Shown here: positions 11,484-22,654 of the stretch, piece by piece | Layout of the letters: every line of letters starts with the position of its first letter | Numbering within the stretch: the first letter of the stretch is position 1 | DNA from: Breviolum minutum Mf 1.05b.01 | Lineage: Eukaryota; Sar; Dinophyceae; Suessiales; Symbiodiniaceae | Length of the DNA: 64,000 bases | NCBI GenBank assembly: GCA_000507305.1 | Contig: DF239102.1 | Location: forward strand, 45,980-109,979 | Direction: 5' to 3' | Translations under genes and position numbers: made by a program | The notes under the pieces: model-generated | The model's input: the letters and a program-made list of their open reading frames with translations, nothing else | Databases searched by the model: none | What the model was told of the DNA's origin: nothing

Positions 11484-12082
11484 TATTAACACATTTCCAG
11501 GATTTCCAGGGATGCCACCGGTGGTTGGAAAAAAATGTGCTCAAACCTCGTCGACGGCCGGCCTAAAAACCATCATGTTGACTCGAATCCTGAGCCCCGA
11601 TTTTGCTGAGGCTTTGGGAAGACCGTTTTGAAAGCTTTGAGGAGTGACATGGGTTGAAAAACCTTCAGTTTTCGGTGCCCACATGTGCCCACCATGATAT
11701 TGTTGTTGAAGTGACTTCATGAAGACAGTTGTTTTGAGTATCAGGTAGTTGGATGGATTTGGCAGGTTATTTGGGTTATCCTCCTAAAATGCAGGAACTT
11801 TTCGAATATTTTTTCAAGAATTTGGGGGGTTGGTGAAAATCAAAATATCAAAATCATCCAAAATTCATTCCCGCAACCGGATCCAAAAGGATATTTTCCC
11901 AATCGGTTTTGCTTTGAGGGTGTCTCAAAGAAAAAAAACATATCTACCCTTTACGGGTGGTTTTCGTGGCGCTGGAATACATGACAAGATCGCAATCCCA
12001 CAGAAAAAATCCAGTTCAACTACGTAGGAAATACATAGATCCACTCCAGATGAGTTCTGATATTCGTGGGGAGTCATGACAG

Positions 12083-12199
12083 AAACCGGCCGACGTGCCC
12101 TTTTCTGACCGAGAATTCGAAGCAGCAAAGGAAGAACTGGGGATGTTGTCCAATGCAAGCCCAGCCTGTAACAAAATCCACTTTCCTAAAGAGTTTTAG
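12083..12199 (+). CDS. Candidate terminal exon
   Basis: After GTCATGACAG an open frame of 38 codons ends in TAG: KPADVPFSDREFEAAKEE then LGMLSNASPACNKIHF. Charged, soluble text. No partner exon identified. Confidence 0.5.
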   Translation, partial: KPADVPFSDREFEAAKEELGMLSNASPACNKIHFPKEF

Positions 12200-12520
12200 A
12201 GATCTGGTGGTATGAAAGCAAAGAAACATTTGGTGATTCTTGTTGCGAGTTGGAAAACCTGTTACAAGATCCTTCATTCCTTGGATACAACTTGGGATGC
12301 TCCCTCACTCAGAAGATCAGGGCTTCCCTCACTTTTTTGGTACGGAAACCCTATGAATCTTTCACACTTCTACTGTTTCGGGGTGGTAGACCATACCAAG
12401 AGGCAAACCAACAAATTCTTGATACTTCATTGATGACTAAAGATTCAGCAAACCCCTTGACAAGTTGTGCTTTATCCCATGAATCACAGTTTTTTTTAAA
12501 TACATCCTTCCAACTTAAAT

Positions 12521-12629
12521 GTCCCAGGAAGTTAGGATCAAAGGTTAGTAAATGGGTTATAACCTACTTATAAATGGGGTATATTGGGGTTATGCCCCAC
12601 TTACCAACTTTTTACTAACTTCCTGGGAC
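12521..12629. mobile_element. Inverted-repeat element with long flanking direct repeats
   Basis: Arms GTCCCAGGAAGTTAG (12521) and CTAACTTCCTGGGAC (12615) are perfect complements. The 12-mer ACATCCTTCCAA lies on both sides (12502 and 12628), which may be a target-site duplication. Internal GGTTAGTAAATGGG relates it loosely to F6. Confidence 0.75.
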
Positions 12630-12673
12630 ATCCTTCCAATATCTTCCAATTGTGGTCGCTGCAATCACTCCAG

Positions 12674-12781
12674 GACGCACATGAGGAATCTTTGGTGATG
12701 TCCGTGGATCGCATCGGATACTTGGACATAAACAGAGAAAGCTGCGCTGCACTTCTAGCTTTCAAATGGATATGTATATAA
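12674..12781 (+). CDS. Candidate exon
   Basis: Acceptor ATCACTCCAG, then DAHEESLVMSVDRIGYLD then INRESCAALLAFKW, open to TAA at 12779. The coding part probably ends before the TATA-rich run. Function unknown. Confidence 0.45.
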   Translation, partial: DAHEESLVMSVDRIGYLDINRESCAALLAFKWICI

Positions 12782-13018
12782 TTATATGTGTAGCAAGTAG
12801 ATATATATATATATATATTATACTTGTAGATATATAGTACGTAAAAATATACATATATATATAATAACCTGTCTTCAAGAGGAAAATTACATCTACAACT
12901 GATGGATTTTCCATCTTACCAAGGTTATACTGAGGGTGTCACCCGTCACCCAAAGAAAGGCTCCACATTTTTCAACCTTTTCAGCAGCGAGAAAAAAAAT
13001 GGCATAGAAACGTTGCAG

Positions 13019-13142
13019 TGAAATGGCCCTCGCTGCTTGTGATAAGCCGGTCTTGGAATCGGCTTTTCAGATCAAGATCTGTAGTGATTGCAGTCCAATC
13101 CTTTTTGGACCCAATGAGATAGTGTTTTGTCTTTGGGGATGA
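13019..13142 (+). CDS. Candidate exon
   Basis: After CGTTGCAG the frame reads EMALAACDKPVLESAF then QIKICSDCSPILFGPNE to a TGA. The opposite strand is also open, so the strand is not certain. Confidence 0.38.
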
Positions 13143-13846
13143 CTGGCTATTGGGTACTAACTTCGAGGAATCATCAAGCGTACTGCAATTAGTTTGAAAT
13201 GACGTCCTTCTCAAACCATTCGCATGTTCCATTTGGGTCGGTTGGCGACCCAAGAACAAAAAACTGAAGGTAGTTTAGGATTGGGGAATTTTCCGAATGA
13301 CCTTCGAGGAATCGGTGATTTTCTATGTGAGCTATGTATAGCTGAATTTCAGCTATGTGATCGATGACCAGAGAGGATGATTCAGAATATAGGATGTGAT
13401 TAATTAGATGTAATTAGATGTAATTAATTTATGAAGTATACTCCGATACTCCTCAATTCTTTCCAAGAATTTGTTTTGTTCTTTTTGTTGCCAGGCCAAC
13501 TACTATATGATACACATCAATACATTTGTGGGGATTTTTTCATCTTAAGGAAAAACAGTCTCACTCTCCAGAAAAACGGCTCCACAAGGACTCATGCGAC
13601 CAACCCATTTGAAAGATGGAGAAAAACTCATCGAGAGGCCACCAAAAAACGCCAACGCTACTGTAGCTGTAGCTGTAGCTGATGCAGCTATTGTTTACTT
13701 CCTTATACTGTAGTTTTGTACTTGTTTGTAGTTCTGGTTCTTATTTCCAGTATTATTCTTGTTCTTCTTGTTCTTCTCACTGTCTGTTGTTATTGCTGCT
13801 GTCGTTGGTCGTCGCCGTCATCGTTGGTTACAGTTGCTGGTTGTAG

Positions 13847-13933
13847 GCCAGAGTGGAGGACAAGCCGAAATTGGTTGCATTGGGACCAGAACCCATGGCA
13901 TCTTGGCTTTCTTCCAACCAGTCAATGGGTTGA
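13847..13933 (+). CDS. Candidate terminal exon
   Basis: Acceptor GGTTGTAG, then 28 codons ARVEDKPKLVALGPEP then MASWLSSNQ, TGA at 13931. Overlapping frames are open too. Confidence 0.4.
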   Translation, partial: ARVEDKPKLVALGPEPMASWLSSNQSMG

Positions 13934-15099
13934 AAACTGCATCGGGATGCTGTTTGAACCCAAAGTAATGGTGTATGGACACCCCAACTCATATCCTTTC
14001 GGCACCAGGAAAGAAAGATCCATGTATACATACCGTAAATGTAAAGTATTGCCTTTATATTTGACATGGGAATTAGTTGTTTTCTTGTTGTTAATTATGG
14101 TAATGGTCATATAAAACTCTTGGATGTTTGATATTCAGTGACCACGACTAAGTCACATCCCCCTTTTTGTTTAGCCCACTTGACCAACGTCCAAAGCTCC
14201 TATGGCTTCCATATAACATCCTTTGATTGTTTGTTGCCTCAGAATTCATAGATGGTTAAAGTCCTGAATGAGTTGAGGTCACCAGGTTTGTCATAGTTAT
14301 CCCATTCTTCAGAAGGTTATACAGTTATACATAATCTGTGCACATCCTTTCGCTCATTTTTTTAGTTTGCCATCAACAGTTACGACACCAACAACCAAAC
14401 TGATTGCAAGGTCCACACCGGATTTTGAAGCAATGCAAGGATTGCTGAGTTTGGCAGGTGCGAATTTCATCCTTCCAAGGCGATAGTCCCCTCTGAAAAG
14501 ACAGGTAGGCAGCCATGGTCCACTGTAAAAAAAATAACTCTGTTTGGTCCATCTTTTGAGAATTTGCCGAAATTCATGGCATGGCATTTGCTTCGCATCG
14601 TCGTCAATGACAAATCATGACAAATGGGACGTCCGATTTGTGCGTCTGCATGGTTCCTTATGGGAGGCTCTGCCAGCTCCGGGGGTTTCGTAACGGTGGA
14701 TGGCTTTCAGAAAGACTTCGCAGCATGGGCAAAGAACCATCCCGAAGGCACCAACTGACATCAGTTGGGTAGGGTTTTTCGGTGGATGCCTGCTTGAGGA
14801 AGTTGGATCATCCAAACCTTAGGGAAACTGCAAAGCTTCTAGGAAGCTCATGAAACGCATGACCCCGCTGGACAGCGACTTGATTAAGAATCAAATGTGC
14901 AAAGAACAAAAACAACAGGGAGCTATATACATGACCAACTATAAATGTGAGACGTGTTCTAGACTAGTGATTTAAAATCAACATATCGATAAACTAGATT
15001 AAACTAATTATAGACTAAGTAGTTTGAATTTAAAGCATCAGGAACCTAAATTTAGCAATAAAAAACCATCCCTTCTTTGCCCTCAAAGCTGTGGTTCAG
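13934..15099. other. No firm gene; multi-frame open block at 14600-14790
   Basis: The block at about 14600-14790 is open in several frames on both strands (for example GGFVTVDGFQKDFAAW on +, and GMVLCPCCEVFLKAIH on -). Coding is likely but strand and frame cannot be chosen. Confidence 0.35.
14354..14492 (-). CDS. Candidate terminal exon, minus strand
   Basis: Minus-strand acceptor CTGTCTTTTCAG, then a frame reading RGDYRLGRMKFAPAKL then SGVDLAISLVVGVVTVDG, ending TGA at 14354-14356. A second frame is open, so confidence is modest. Confidence 0.38.
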
Positions 15100-15203
15100 G
15101 TAGTATTCCCAAGAGGTCTAAAGAGATGATTCCCTTCCCAGTTCCCTTGGAAGACGAGATGCAGGCGTTTCTGAAACGATCAAACCTGAAGGGCGGAGAG
15201 ATG
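15100..15203 (+). CDS. Internal exon, unknown gene
   Basis: Acceptor TGTGGTTCAG and donor ATG|GTGATT. Reads SIPKRSKEMIPFPVPLED then EMQAFLKRSNLKGGEM. The following intron holds F2 copy b from 15232. A possible next exon is 15624-15710 (MTLGAAGPPLKDCGAQ, TGA), phase-compatible, though the minus strand is also open there. Confidence 0.6.
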
Positions 15204-15231
15204 GTGATTGAAACTTTGAAAATTGAAAATT

Positions 15232-15334
15232 ACACCCCCGAAATTTAACATAGCCCCTGAAAAATGATGGTTGGAAGATGAGTTTCCTTTTGGGATTGCC
15301 TAATTTTAGGGGCTATGTTAAATTTCAGGGGTGT
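15232..15334. mobile_element. F2 inverted-repeat element (copy b)
   Basis: Arms CGAAATTTAACATAGCCCCT and AGGGGCTATGTTAAATTTC around 60 bp containing GATGGTTGGAAGATGAG. It begins 28 nt after the donor of the exon ending at 15203. Confidence 0.85.
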
Positions 15335-15762
15335 ACAGCTTTTTTTTTTCAAAGACTTTGAAGACTGAAACTTGAACATTCTCCAGTCTTTGGTCCGAGG
15401 TTTAGTTGGGAACTTGGTGGATTCACAAGAAGGTTCCATGAATTAGCCAAATTAGGGATGTTTTCTGAAAGGATACAGCCATAAACATGCACGTTTCAAG
15501 TTGAAAAACTCCTTTTTTTTTCTCAGAATGAATGTCTAGATGTGCGAATTTTTATGAAGTTTTCTTCCAATTGATGGCAGTTTTCTCCACTTTTTCTTTG
15601 ATTTTTGGAACCCAGCTGCAGAGATGACTCTTGGCGCGGCAGGGCCGCCGCTCAAAGATTGTGGTGCCCAGTGGAGCCTTATTGGTGTGGGACTCGAGGA
15701 TGCCACATGAGAACTTCCCCAACGACGGCGAAGACTGGCGTATGGTTGCTTGATTAAAAATA

Positions 15763-15860
15763 CCCATACCATCCATGGTTGCCCGGTGTATTTACCTACA
15801 TTTGGTGGATTTTAATGGTAAATGTAGGGAAATATATATACCATACATGGATTGTTTGGG
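15763..15860. mobile_element. F1 inverted-repeat element (copy b)
   Basis: Arms TTACCTACATTTGGTGG and AATGTAGGGAAATATATATA, with CCATCC/GGATTG outer parts. Loop in the opposite orientation to copy a. Confidence 0.8.
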
Positions 15861-16202
15861 ATATTTGATGGGTAGGTGGTTGGACGGTATCATTTTTTTC
15901 GGATTCAATGGCTTGTTTCGAGAAATAACACCACTAGAGTGGTGGTTTTCTCATTCTAAATCCGTACTAGTACGCTGTCAATTCTTTCTGCATCCAAAAT
16001 GAGAATCTACTGTCTGTGTAGTATATATGAGTGTATGTAAACGCATGTTATCATATCATGTGGCTATGGAGTACCACATAATATATATATATATGATTAT
16101 ACATTTGTATATATATATTTATCAATAGAAGACTAGAGATTTTATCCGCAACATTTTGTTGACCCAAAGATTTAGCTTTAGAGTTTGTTTCATACTTTCA
16201 AG

Positions 16203-16736
16203 TCCCATACACTTGCTGCAAAAAACCAACGTCGAGTCATCGATGCAAGATGCAACCTTTGAACTGAAAAGTAAGCCGGATCATTCCATTCTTGTTTATG
16301 GGGGGGCGAAGTGTTATTTTGGGGTTTACCTTAGCATGTTTCACTGTTCCAGTGCCAGTAACAAGCTTCACAAGGGATCCACTGATGTGGAAGGTGTAAA
16401 AAAAAAATCTGTGTCGTTGTGCACATTGTGTGTGTGTGCGCGTTTTTTTGGTGAACAAAAATTACGGTTTCGCCTCGTAAATTTGCTACGAAACAAAAAA
16501 GCAAAGAAACAAACAAACACGCAACTGTTTTCCAGGTGCAATATGTGACTTGCAAACGTTTGAAAGCTTTAGAGCTGGATGCTCGAGCAGCTGCCTGGCA
16601 AAGTGGCTTTCGCACAGGCAGCTTGTGCGAAAGCGGCTTTGGGGAAGGTTGGGGTAAGGTTGGATGTTTCCAGATTGGTCACCTTGGTTTTGGGTTTGTT
16701 GAAAAGGATAGCGATATTCCAGATGTTTGGATGTGA
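16203..16736 (+). CDS. Three-exon gene fragment, unknown
   Basis: Exons 16203-16270 (LLQKTNVESSMQDATFEL, donor A|GTAAGC), 16353-16393 (VTSFTRDPLMWK, after TGTTCCAG, donor GTGTAA) and 16536-16736 (VQYVTCKRLKALELDAR ... WQSGFRTGSLCESGFGE, TGA). All three phases match across the two introns. The last exon holds a perfect 11-bp hairpin (16606-16634). No family recognised. Confidence 0.6.
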
Positions 16737-16963
16737 AGATCATGTAAATTCATCTATAGAGTTTGAAGTTCTGTAAAGATGGAGAGATATCTTTCAATGA
16801 TGCACACATCATGCCGATTCAGAACTTAAGTTGATGGATTCCCTGAAATCAACTGAACTTAAGTCTCTTTTGGAAGTATATCATATACTTATCATATACT
16901 TGTATTGGTAAAACATGCAATGTACATAGAGTGAAACACAAAATACTCAGCTGATAATTGCAG

Positions 16964-17154
16964 CACCGAACAAGTCACCTCAACTGAAAAGTTTGAGGTT
17001 GCCCTTCTTTGGGCTCGGGAAATTGCAGCCACATTCGAGTCAGCCATTCTTGGCGACCGTTTGCATGTCATCAAATGTGAGGTGTGTTTCATCCCATCAG
17101 TGCCATGAAGTTGAAAATCAAGAGATGATCATCCAAGCCGGTGGCAGATACTGA
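16964..17154 (+). CDS. Exon pair, unknown gene
   Basis: Exon 16964-17081 has a strong acceptor (GATAATTGCAG) and donor (GAG|GTGTGT) and reads STEKFEVALLWAREIAAT then FESAILGDRLHVIKCE. A phase-0 continuation CHEVENQEMIIQAGGRY with TGA begins at 17101, after only 19 nt (GTGTGT...CATCAG). The first exon is convincing; the second is uncertain because the minus strand there is open too. Confidence 0.65.
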
Positions 17155-17391
17155 TACGCAGCAAGTATTCAGGGGATCTAAACCAAAAAGCTTGATCTGA
17201 ACCCCCAAGTCTTGGGTGGTTTTGGAAGGAATCCACCCTTTAGGTGACGAAGGGTGCAGATATCTTATTTCGAACAAAGCTAACCAAGCTATTTGTAAAC
17301 CACTGTACCAAGCTACGTGAGATGTGTATTTTTGCACCACTTTTTCAACATCTCTGAATCTCCGAATCTCCCGGTTGGCATCTTCCCAAAG

Positions 17392-17528
17392 GTCTGATCC
17401 CTGCGTCCTTTGCCTCGCGCTTCTCGAGTTTGGAACAAAGGAGGCCCCTCTGTCGATTCTCGTTAACTGAGATGGTCTTAGTGGTTGACTTGGATGAGCA
17501 AAACCAGATGAGTTATGTTGATAACTAG
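17392..17528 (+). CDS. Candidate terminal exon
   Basis: Acceptor CTTCCCAAAG, then LIPASFASRFSSLEQRR then FSLTEMVLVVDLDEQNQ to TAG at 17526. Good protein text; no direct phase link to the previous exons. Confidence 0.5.
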
Positions 17529-17716
17529 GATATTAGCAAAAACCATAATTACAGGCCATACAGATACCCCGAAAGGATCCGAAAGGATGTATGGGTATTT
17601 TTCCACCAATGCCTATAGGTACCGATCTTTGACCTCAGAGAATTGACCTATAAAAAAGATGGATTTCGCAAGAAATCCCATGTTGTTTTATGGATTTTGG
17701 GCCTCCTCTAGCTCAG

Positions 17717-17877
17717 TGTTAAACACCTCCATGAAATTTTCGGAGGCTTTCCAACCACTTGGCTGCCAGACCGATTTCCCTGATTTGAGGAGTAGGACAT
17801 TTGCTCCAAAATGGCCCAAACATTTCAGGAATATAGTTCCAGTTTCTTGTTTCGTACATGTAGATGATCTAATTTAA
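17717..17877 (+). CDS. Candidate exon
   Basis: Acceptor CTAGCTCAG, then LNTSMKFSEAFQPLGCQ then TDFPDLRSRTFAPKWPK. Either ends at a weak donor at 17836 or runs to TAA at 17875. Confidence 0.45.
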
Positions 17878-18091
17878 TCACATTTTACACAGTCTACATT
17901 TTTGTATGAGATGATAGAAATGTGGTGGTAAGTACTGTAGTTTGTTCATGCAACCCCAAAGAATTTCAAGGTAACGTGGACTGCACTGGCATCATATTTT
18001 GGACATTTAGTGGTGGCTGGTGCCATGTAGGGTTTCTGAGTGATTGTCATTACCCATAGTTAAAACGAATGATGAATGAGTCGCCCATGAA

Positions 18092-18212
18092 ATGGGAATC
18101 CTATACTTAAACCAACATGGAATGGAAACCCCATACTGAAACCAACATGGAATGGAAATCCCACACTGAAACCAACATGGAATGGAAATCCCACACTGAA
18201 ACCAACGCGGAA
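18092..18212. repeat. 30-bp tandem repeat, about four copies
   Basis: Unit AACCAACATGGAATGGAAAT plus CCCACACTGA, repeated at exact 30-bp spacing with a few substitutions. On the minus strand it would read LVSVWDFHSM three times. Confidence 0.9.
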
Positions 18213-18606
18213 TCGGCGTTGTTTTGTTTGTTGGCTCTTATGGATAGGTAGGTTTGGAGCCTGGCTCGGATTTCGATGAAAAATGATTCAAAATCCACCG
18301 ATGTCGCATGTTTCGTTTACTGAACCCATTGTCATAGAAAATCTAAAGAAAGACAATGTATACTGTAGAAGTTTCAAATTGTTCTTCAGAAGTTTTATAT
18401 CAGTTGCAACATTTCAGTACATCCCCCCTTCCCCTCCAAACTTTGACGCCCCTCCCATTTTCTCTCCCTCCCACCCTTTTGAACAAAAATCAGATATCAA
18501 CACAAATAGAAAAAATCACAGATTTCATCTACTTAAAAGTAACCTGTCCGTTACCGAGCACCTAAATTCTTAGCATCTTTTTTTTTCCATACATATATTG
18601 GCACAG

Positions 18607-21595
18607 CCGGCCGGCGGGGTGCCAGGCTTGGAATGTGGTCCTCAACACCTGATGCCTTGAGAGAGGCCTTGGCACAAGCGGAAGAGCTGTCAACAGAACA
18701 GCTGGAGGTGGAGATTCGGGTGTTGACGTTTAGGTTTGGATGAGTTGGGGGATTTTTTTCTTGGTTTTCTGGAGTGTTTAAAGGAAGATGATATTTTTGT
18801 TGATTCAGGTTTGGCTTGCTGTGGAAACCCTATGTGCATATGTCATTTTTTGGATAATGTACCTAATATGTACCTATACTTGCAATGTTATTTCAATCTT
18901 ATGACGCTCCTTTGCTTTCCAAGCAACTCATGAACAATTACTAAGTTTCCAGTCAACTTCCAATAGAGATGGGTGGTACGTTGTACACCAAGCAGGTGAA
19001 ATCCAAACTTCATAGGTTCATGGATGTTCATCATATGTGATGGTTCTGGACACGGTTGACACGGTTGCAAGAGTCAGAAGTTTCTGTGTGCTTTATAATC
19101 ACTATCCATAGCATCCATGAGACTGGTAGATTTCCCTGCATTTGTTGTAGAAAACCAAGCACCCACCCACGGACATAAACATGTCATTCTTTGTGATACT
19201 GTTAATGGCTGAAATCTTGCACCACCTAAGATGTATCAAACCCTGTAAATGATGGGAAAAACTAGCTATCAACTGGTTAGCCGGATTTCTTCCATCAACA
19301 GCAGTATGAGTAATGACGCGCTTGCGAGGCCGCAGGCCAGTTGCGACGGGCCTATCGCTTGAAGCAGACTGCAGAACTACCGGAAGAACTGAAGGAGCTT
19401 GGAATGTCAGAAGAGAAAATGGGTATGGTCATGATGAACCCACCAAGATGTTTTTGTTTGCCAATCAACATGAATATATAACTTCGAAATGAATAGGTAC
19501 TTGCTTTGATTTTTCGTTCCAATTCTTGTAACCATTCAATATGACCTTTGTATACATGGAAGATGAGATTGATTAGGTGCCATGCCCCATATGTTATGGA
19601 CATAATCTCAGATGTGGAAGCAATGAATGGAGCTGTGGGGGTATCGCACCTGAGAGCTACCGGAAGATCCCGTTTCACAGAAAACTACCACCACCAGAAA
19701 GAAGGGGTCTCTCTCTCTCTCTCTATATAATTATATATGTATACAGACTGTATACAGCTTATTGTATATTTATTTAATATATGTATAATACAAGCTCTGT
19801 GCGAATCAAGGTGTACTTGTATGAAACCTTTAATTTATGAAAGGAGTAGTTCTGAGGCGGCCACTAACTGGAACTATTAATATTGTCAAGATCCTGAGCT
19901 CGTATCAATAGAGCTACTTGTGGATGGTTTCGAAATCCCTGTTGAACAATATGGAACACAAGGTGATTTGTTTAAAGGTTTTCGGTTTTCGTTTGCATCC
20001 CAGGTGTGCGCAGGAATTCTTGGATCTATCCTGGACTCACTAGAATCACTAAAAGTCAAATCATGATCTGGTTCCAACTCTTAGTTTAGGGGCCATCCAC
20101 CAGAGTTTCTTTATTGGAATAGGAACGTCTCATCGTTGGGGCCCAAACGGGGATGAAACGTTACTACCGCCGTTCCTGTCCGGGATGTTTTGTATCTTTA
20201 CCAGATTTTCGGACAGTAAAAAAGACAGTGGCCATCTTACACTTCCTTTGTGATGATACACAAATGTTGCCTTATAATCGAAAAGGATATAAATACATAC
20301 GGTACATTTATTCATGGAATTTCATAGATACATTGCATATGATTATACATGTATATTTTTGTCATACAGACTCACATACATACATTAATATGAATTTATA
20401 TATTTATCTATGGCAGATTTTGGAGGGCCTGCTCTTCCTGGCAGCGTCAGGAGGCGATCCAACTCTTCCGCGGCGCCTTTGCGGTGAACCCCTCGTTGCA
20501 GCAAGTGCTACAACACGTGGCCACTGCTGAACGTGCCGGTGGCGTTAAACAGCCCGGGGGGGGTGTTGTTATAGGGTTCAAGGGGGGGTTGAGGTGGGGT
20601 TGAGAGTGTTGGGTTTGAAGTTTCAAGTGGTGTTTGTTGTTTGGGTTTGTTGATTCAAGTAGGTTCTTGAGATGATAAGGGCTGGTATTTGCAAACTGAT
20701 ACTAAAGTGGATTGTAACATTCATATTATACTTCGGATCAATCCGGATCATAAGACAAGAAAAGCCGGTGATGGCGAGATTACAACAAGCTTCAAGGGTT
20801 TTGAGCACTGTGCAGTGATCCGCAACTCTGCAGAAGTACACACTTACTGCCCGTTTGTGGGCGAAAATATATCAAGCAGGGAAGTTTCCAGAAGCACAAT
20901 TGTTAATTGTAGGGAAGGTCATGTTAGGCAGTGGTTTTTATGAAGGGGTGCGTAGTAAATTTGATGTACTACTACTAAGTATGGACTCATCTATGTGCAA
21001 CATCTTCTTTGCCAAGGTACCTATTTGCCCTTCTGGATTCTCTGAGGGTCTTTGCTTTTGCTGCTCCAAAAGAGGGGACTGGGGGAATGCGATTCGTGTG
21101 ATGTTTTCGATGAGAAGAATCTTGAAACATGAATCAAGATGGCCTGCAGAGTACTTGAAAAACAGTGGCCCAGGAAGGGTCGAAGGTATCTTTTCCTTTT
21201 ATATAATGTTTGGGGTGACTTTTCAGAAAGGAATCGGAAACTGCTTCAAATGCGATGTGTTGCTTGCATAGCGAAAGACAGATTTGATGAAGGCCAATTC
21301 GCAAGGAAACATGAGTGAAAATTGATGAAACAACATGATTCACCGAACGAAAGCCCTGATCGAATCTCTTGAAACAGCAAACGGATTTTGGTTGACTTGA
21401 ACTCGCAACTGTGAGGGGTAGTGCTGAGAAGCGTTAAAATTTCAGGTAATGAGTGTGAATTCACTTATTCGCCATGCACCCGAACTGCTGTGTTTAGTTT
21501 CCCAAACCCGGCGTTCGTTATTGCAGTCAAGAGCTGTGCAAGGCAGGATTTTTCTTCAGATGGTGAAGGGAGAAACTTCTGAAGGGTTGGAATGA
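18607..21595 (+). CDS. Multi-exon gene with TPR-like segments
   Basis: Chain of exons: 18607-18719 (ALREALAQAEELSTEQLE), 19329-19422 (QLRRAYRLKQTAELPEE), 19612-19706 (VEAMNGAVGVSHLRATG), 20445-20543 or 20562 (EAIQLFRGAFAVNPSLQQ), 20834-20908 (ARLWAKIYQAGKFPEAQ), about 21072-21181 (GDWGNAIRVMFSMRRIL) and terminal 21527-21595 (VQGRIFLQMVKGETSE, TGA). The text EAIQLFRGAFAVNPS and AKIYQAGKFPEA resembles tetratricopeptide helices, suggesting a protein-interaction scaffold. The first five exons join in phase. The frame from 20834 to 21271 is open throughout, so the exon count there is uncertain. The start is not located. An F3 element lies just before the second exon. Confidence 0.68.
19106..19153. 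mobile_element. F1 half element
   Basis: CCATAGCATCCATGAGACTGGTAGATTTCCCTGCATTT-like left arm only (first 20 bases CCATAGCATCCATGAGACTG). The right arm is missing. Confidence 0.6.
19197..19308. mobile_element. F3 inverted-repeat element (copy b)
   Basis: Arms ATACTGTTAATGGCTGAAAT and ATTTCTTCCATCAACAGCAG, with ACCCTGTAAATGATGGG inside. Its right end lies about 20 nt before the exon at 19329 and ends in CAG. Confidence 0.8.
19708..19740. repeat. CT microsatellite then TA run
   Basis: (CT) repeat followed by an A/T-rich run directly after the donor of the exon ending at 19706. Confidence 0.8.
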
Positions 21596-22654
21596 TCGGA
21601 ATGGTGCATACCTCGGGTATCACAGCCCAATGAAGAACAGGATTTGACAGAATTTGTTCTCATTTTAAGTTTGGGGGTTCCTGATGAAAATCTGAACCAA
21701 ATCTTCACTGTTAGAAAATATCAAACTTCCAATTTTGATAAATTTCGCTTTATGCAAGGATGGGAAATTTGCCCGCGGAGGAAAAGGGTACCGTGCTCTG
21801 GAAAAAAGTTTTAGACCGACATTCTGCAGGAACCAAAACATCCTAAGTTTCAAGCCACCCGGAATTATGTTTAATTTCGTTAAAGCCCACTTTATTGAAA
21901 ACCCATTTGAGAAGCTAGTGTGTTATTATGAACCAGTCACCCTTTGAACTTGTAGAAACACATCAGTCGATGAACCTGACCAAACATGAACAAACAAAAT
22001 TTCTGAGGGTGTCGTAGTGATTCAGCAGAGAAACCTTAAAAGAAAAAGCGGGGATTCATTCACGTTTGGTTTTATGGATGTCATTCGCAAAGCAGATGGT
22101 CTTATGCGTTGACACACCGAATCGTTAGCTTCCCCTATATCTACCTGTGGTATTCGTTTCCGTGAAGAGAACTGTGGAAAATATGAAAATAAAAACCGAT
22201 TTTGTTATGCCAATCTAAACCAACAACACCTTTGCCTATGAGAATCGCCAGTGTCAATTTGCATGAAGACTACACAGCATGAAGACTGCTCAATGCAAGG
22301 TCTAGCCACGGGGTTTCCTATCATTTCCTTGGTTTTGGAAGTATCAATCAATAACTGAAGTTATATCACTCCCCAATTCTTGTGATCAGGTGACCTCGGT
22401 TTCAGGTAATTTGCTTCAGCAGGTTGAATCTGTGACAATTCATTACTGAAAAGAGAGGGGAAACCTTCCCTGGTGAGTAGGGGTACCTCCCCCACCTGGA
22501 ACAGAAATTGAAGGAACAGTTGTAGGCTATGGCTATAAGAGCTATAAGGCACAACTCTTCTTGAAAAAGTATATCACCTCCCCACCCCCTGCAGACAAAA
22601 AGTTTACTTTCATCATCCAGAAATCCTTCATTTTGTTTTCTTGTAAAAAAACAG
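21596..22654. other. No firm gene
   Basis: One weak exon candidate after TTTATGCAAG at 21755 (DGKFARGGKGYRALEK). Confidence 0.35.
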
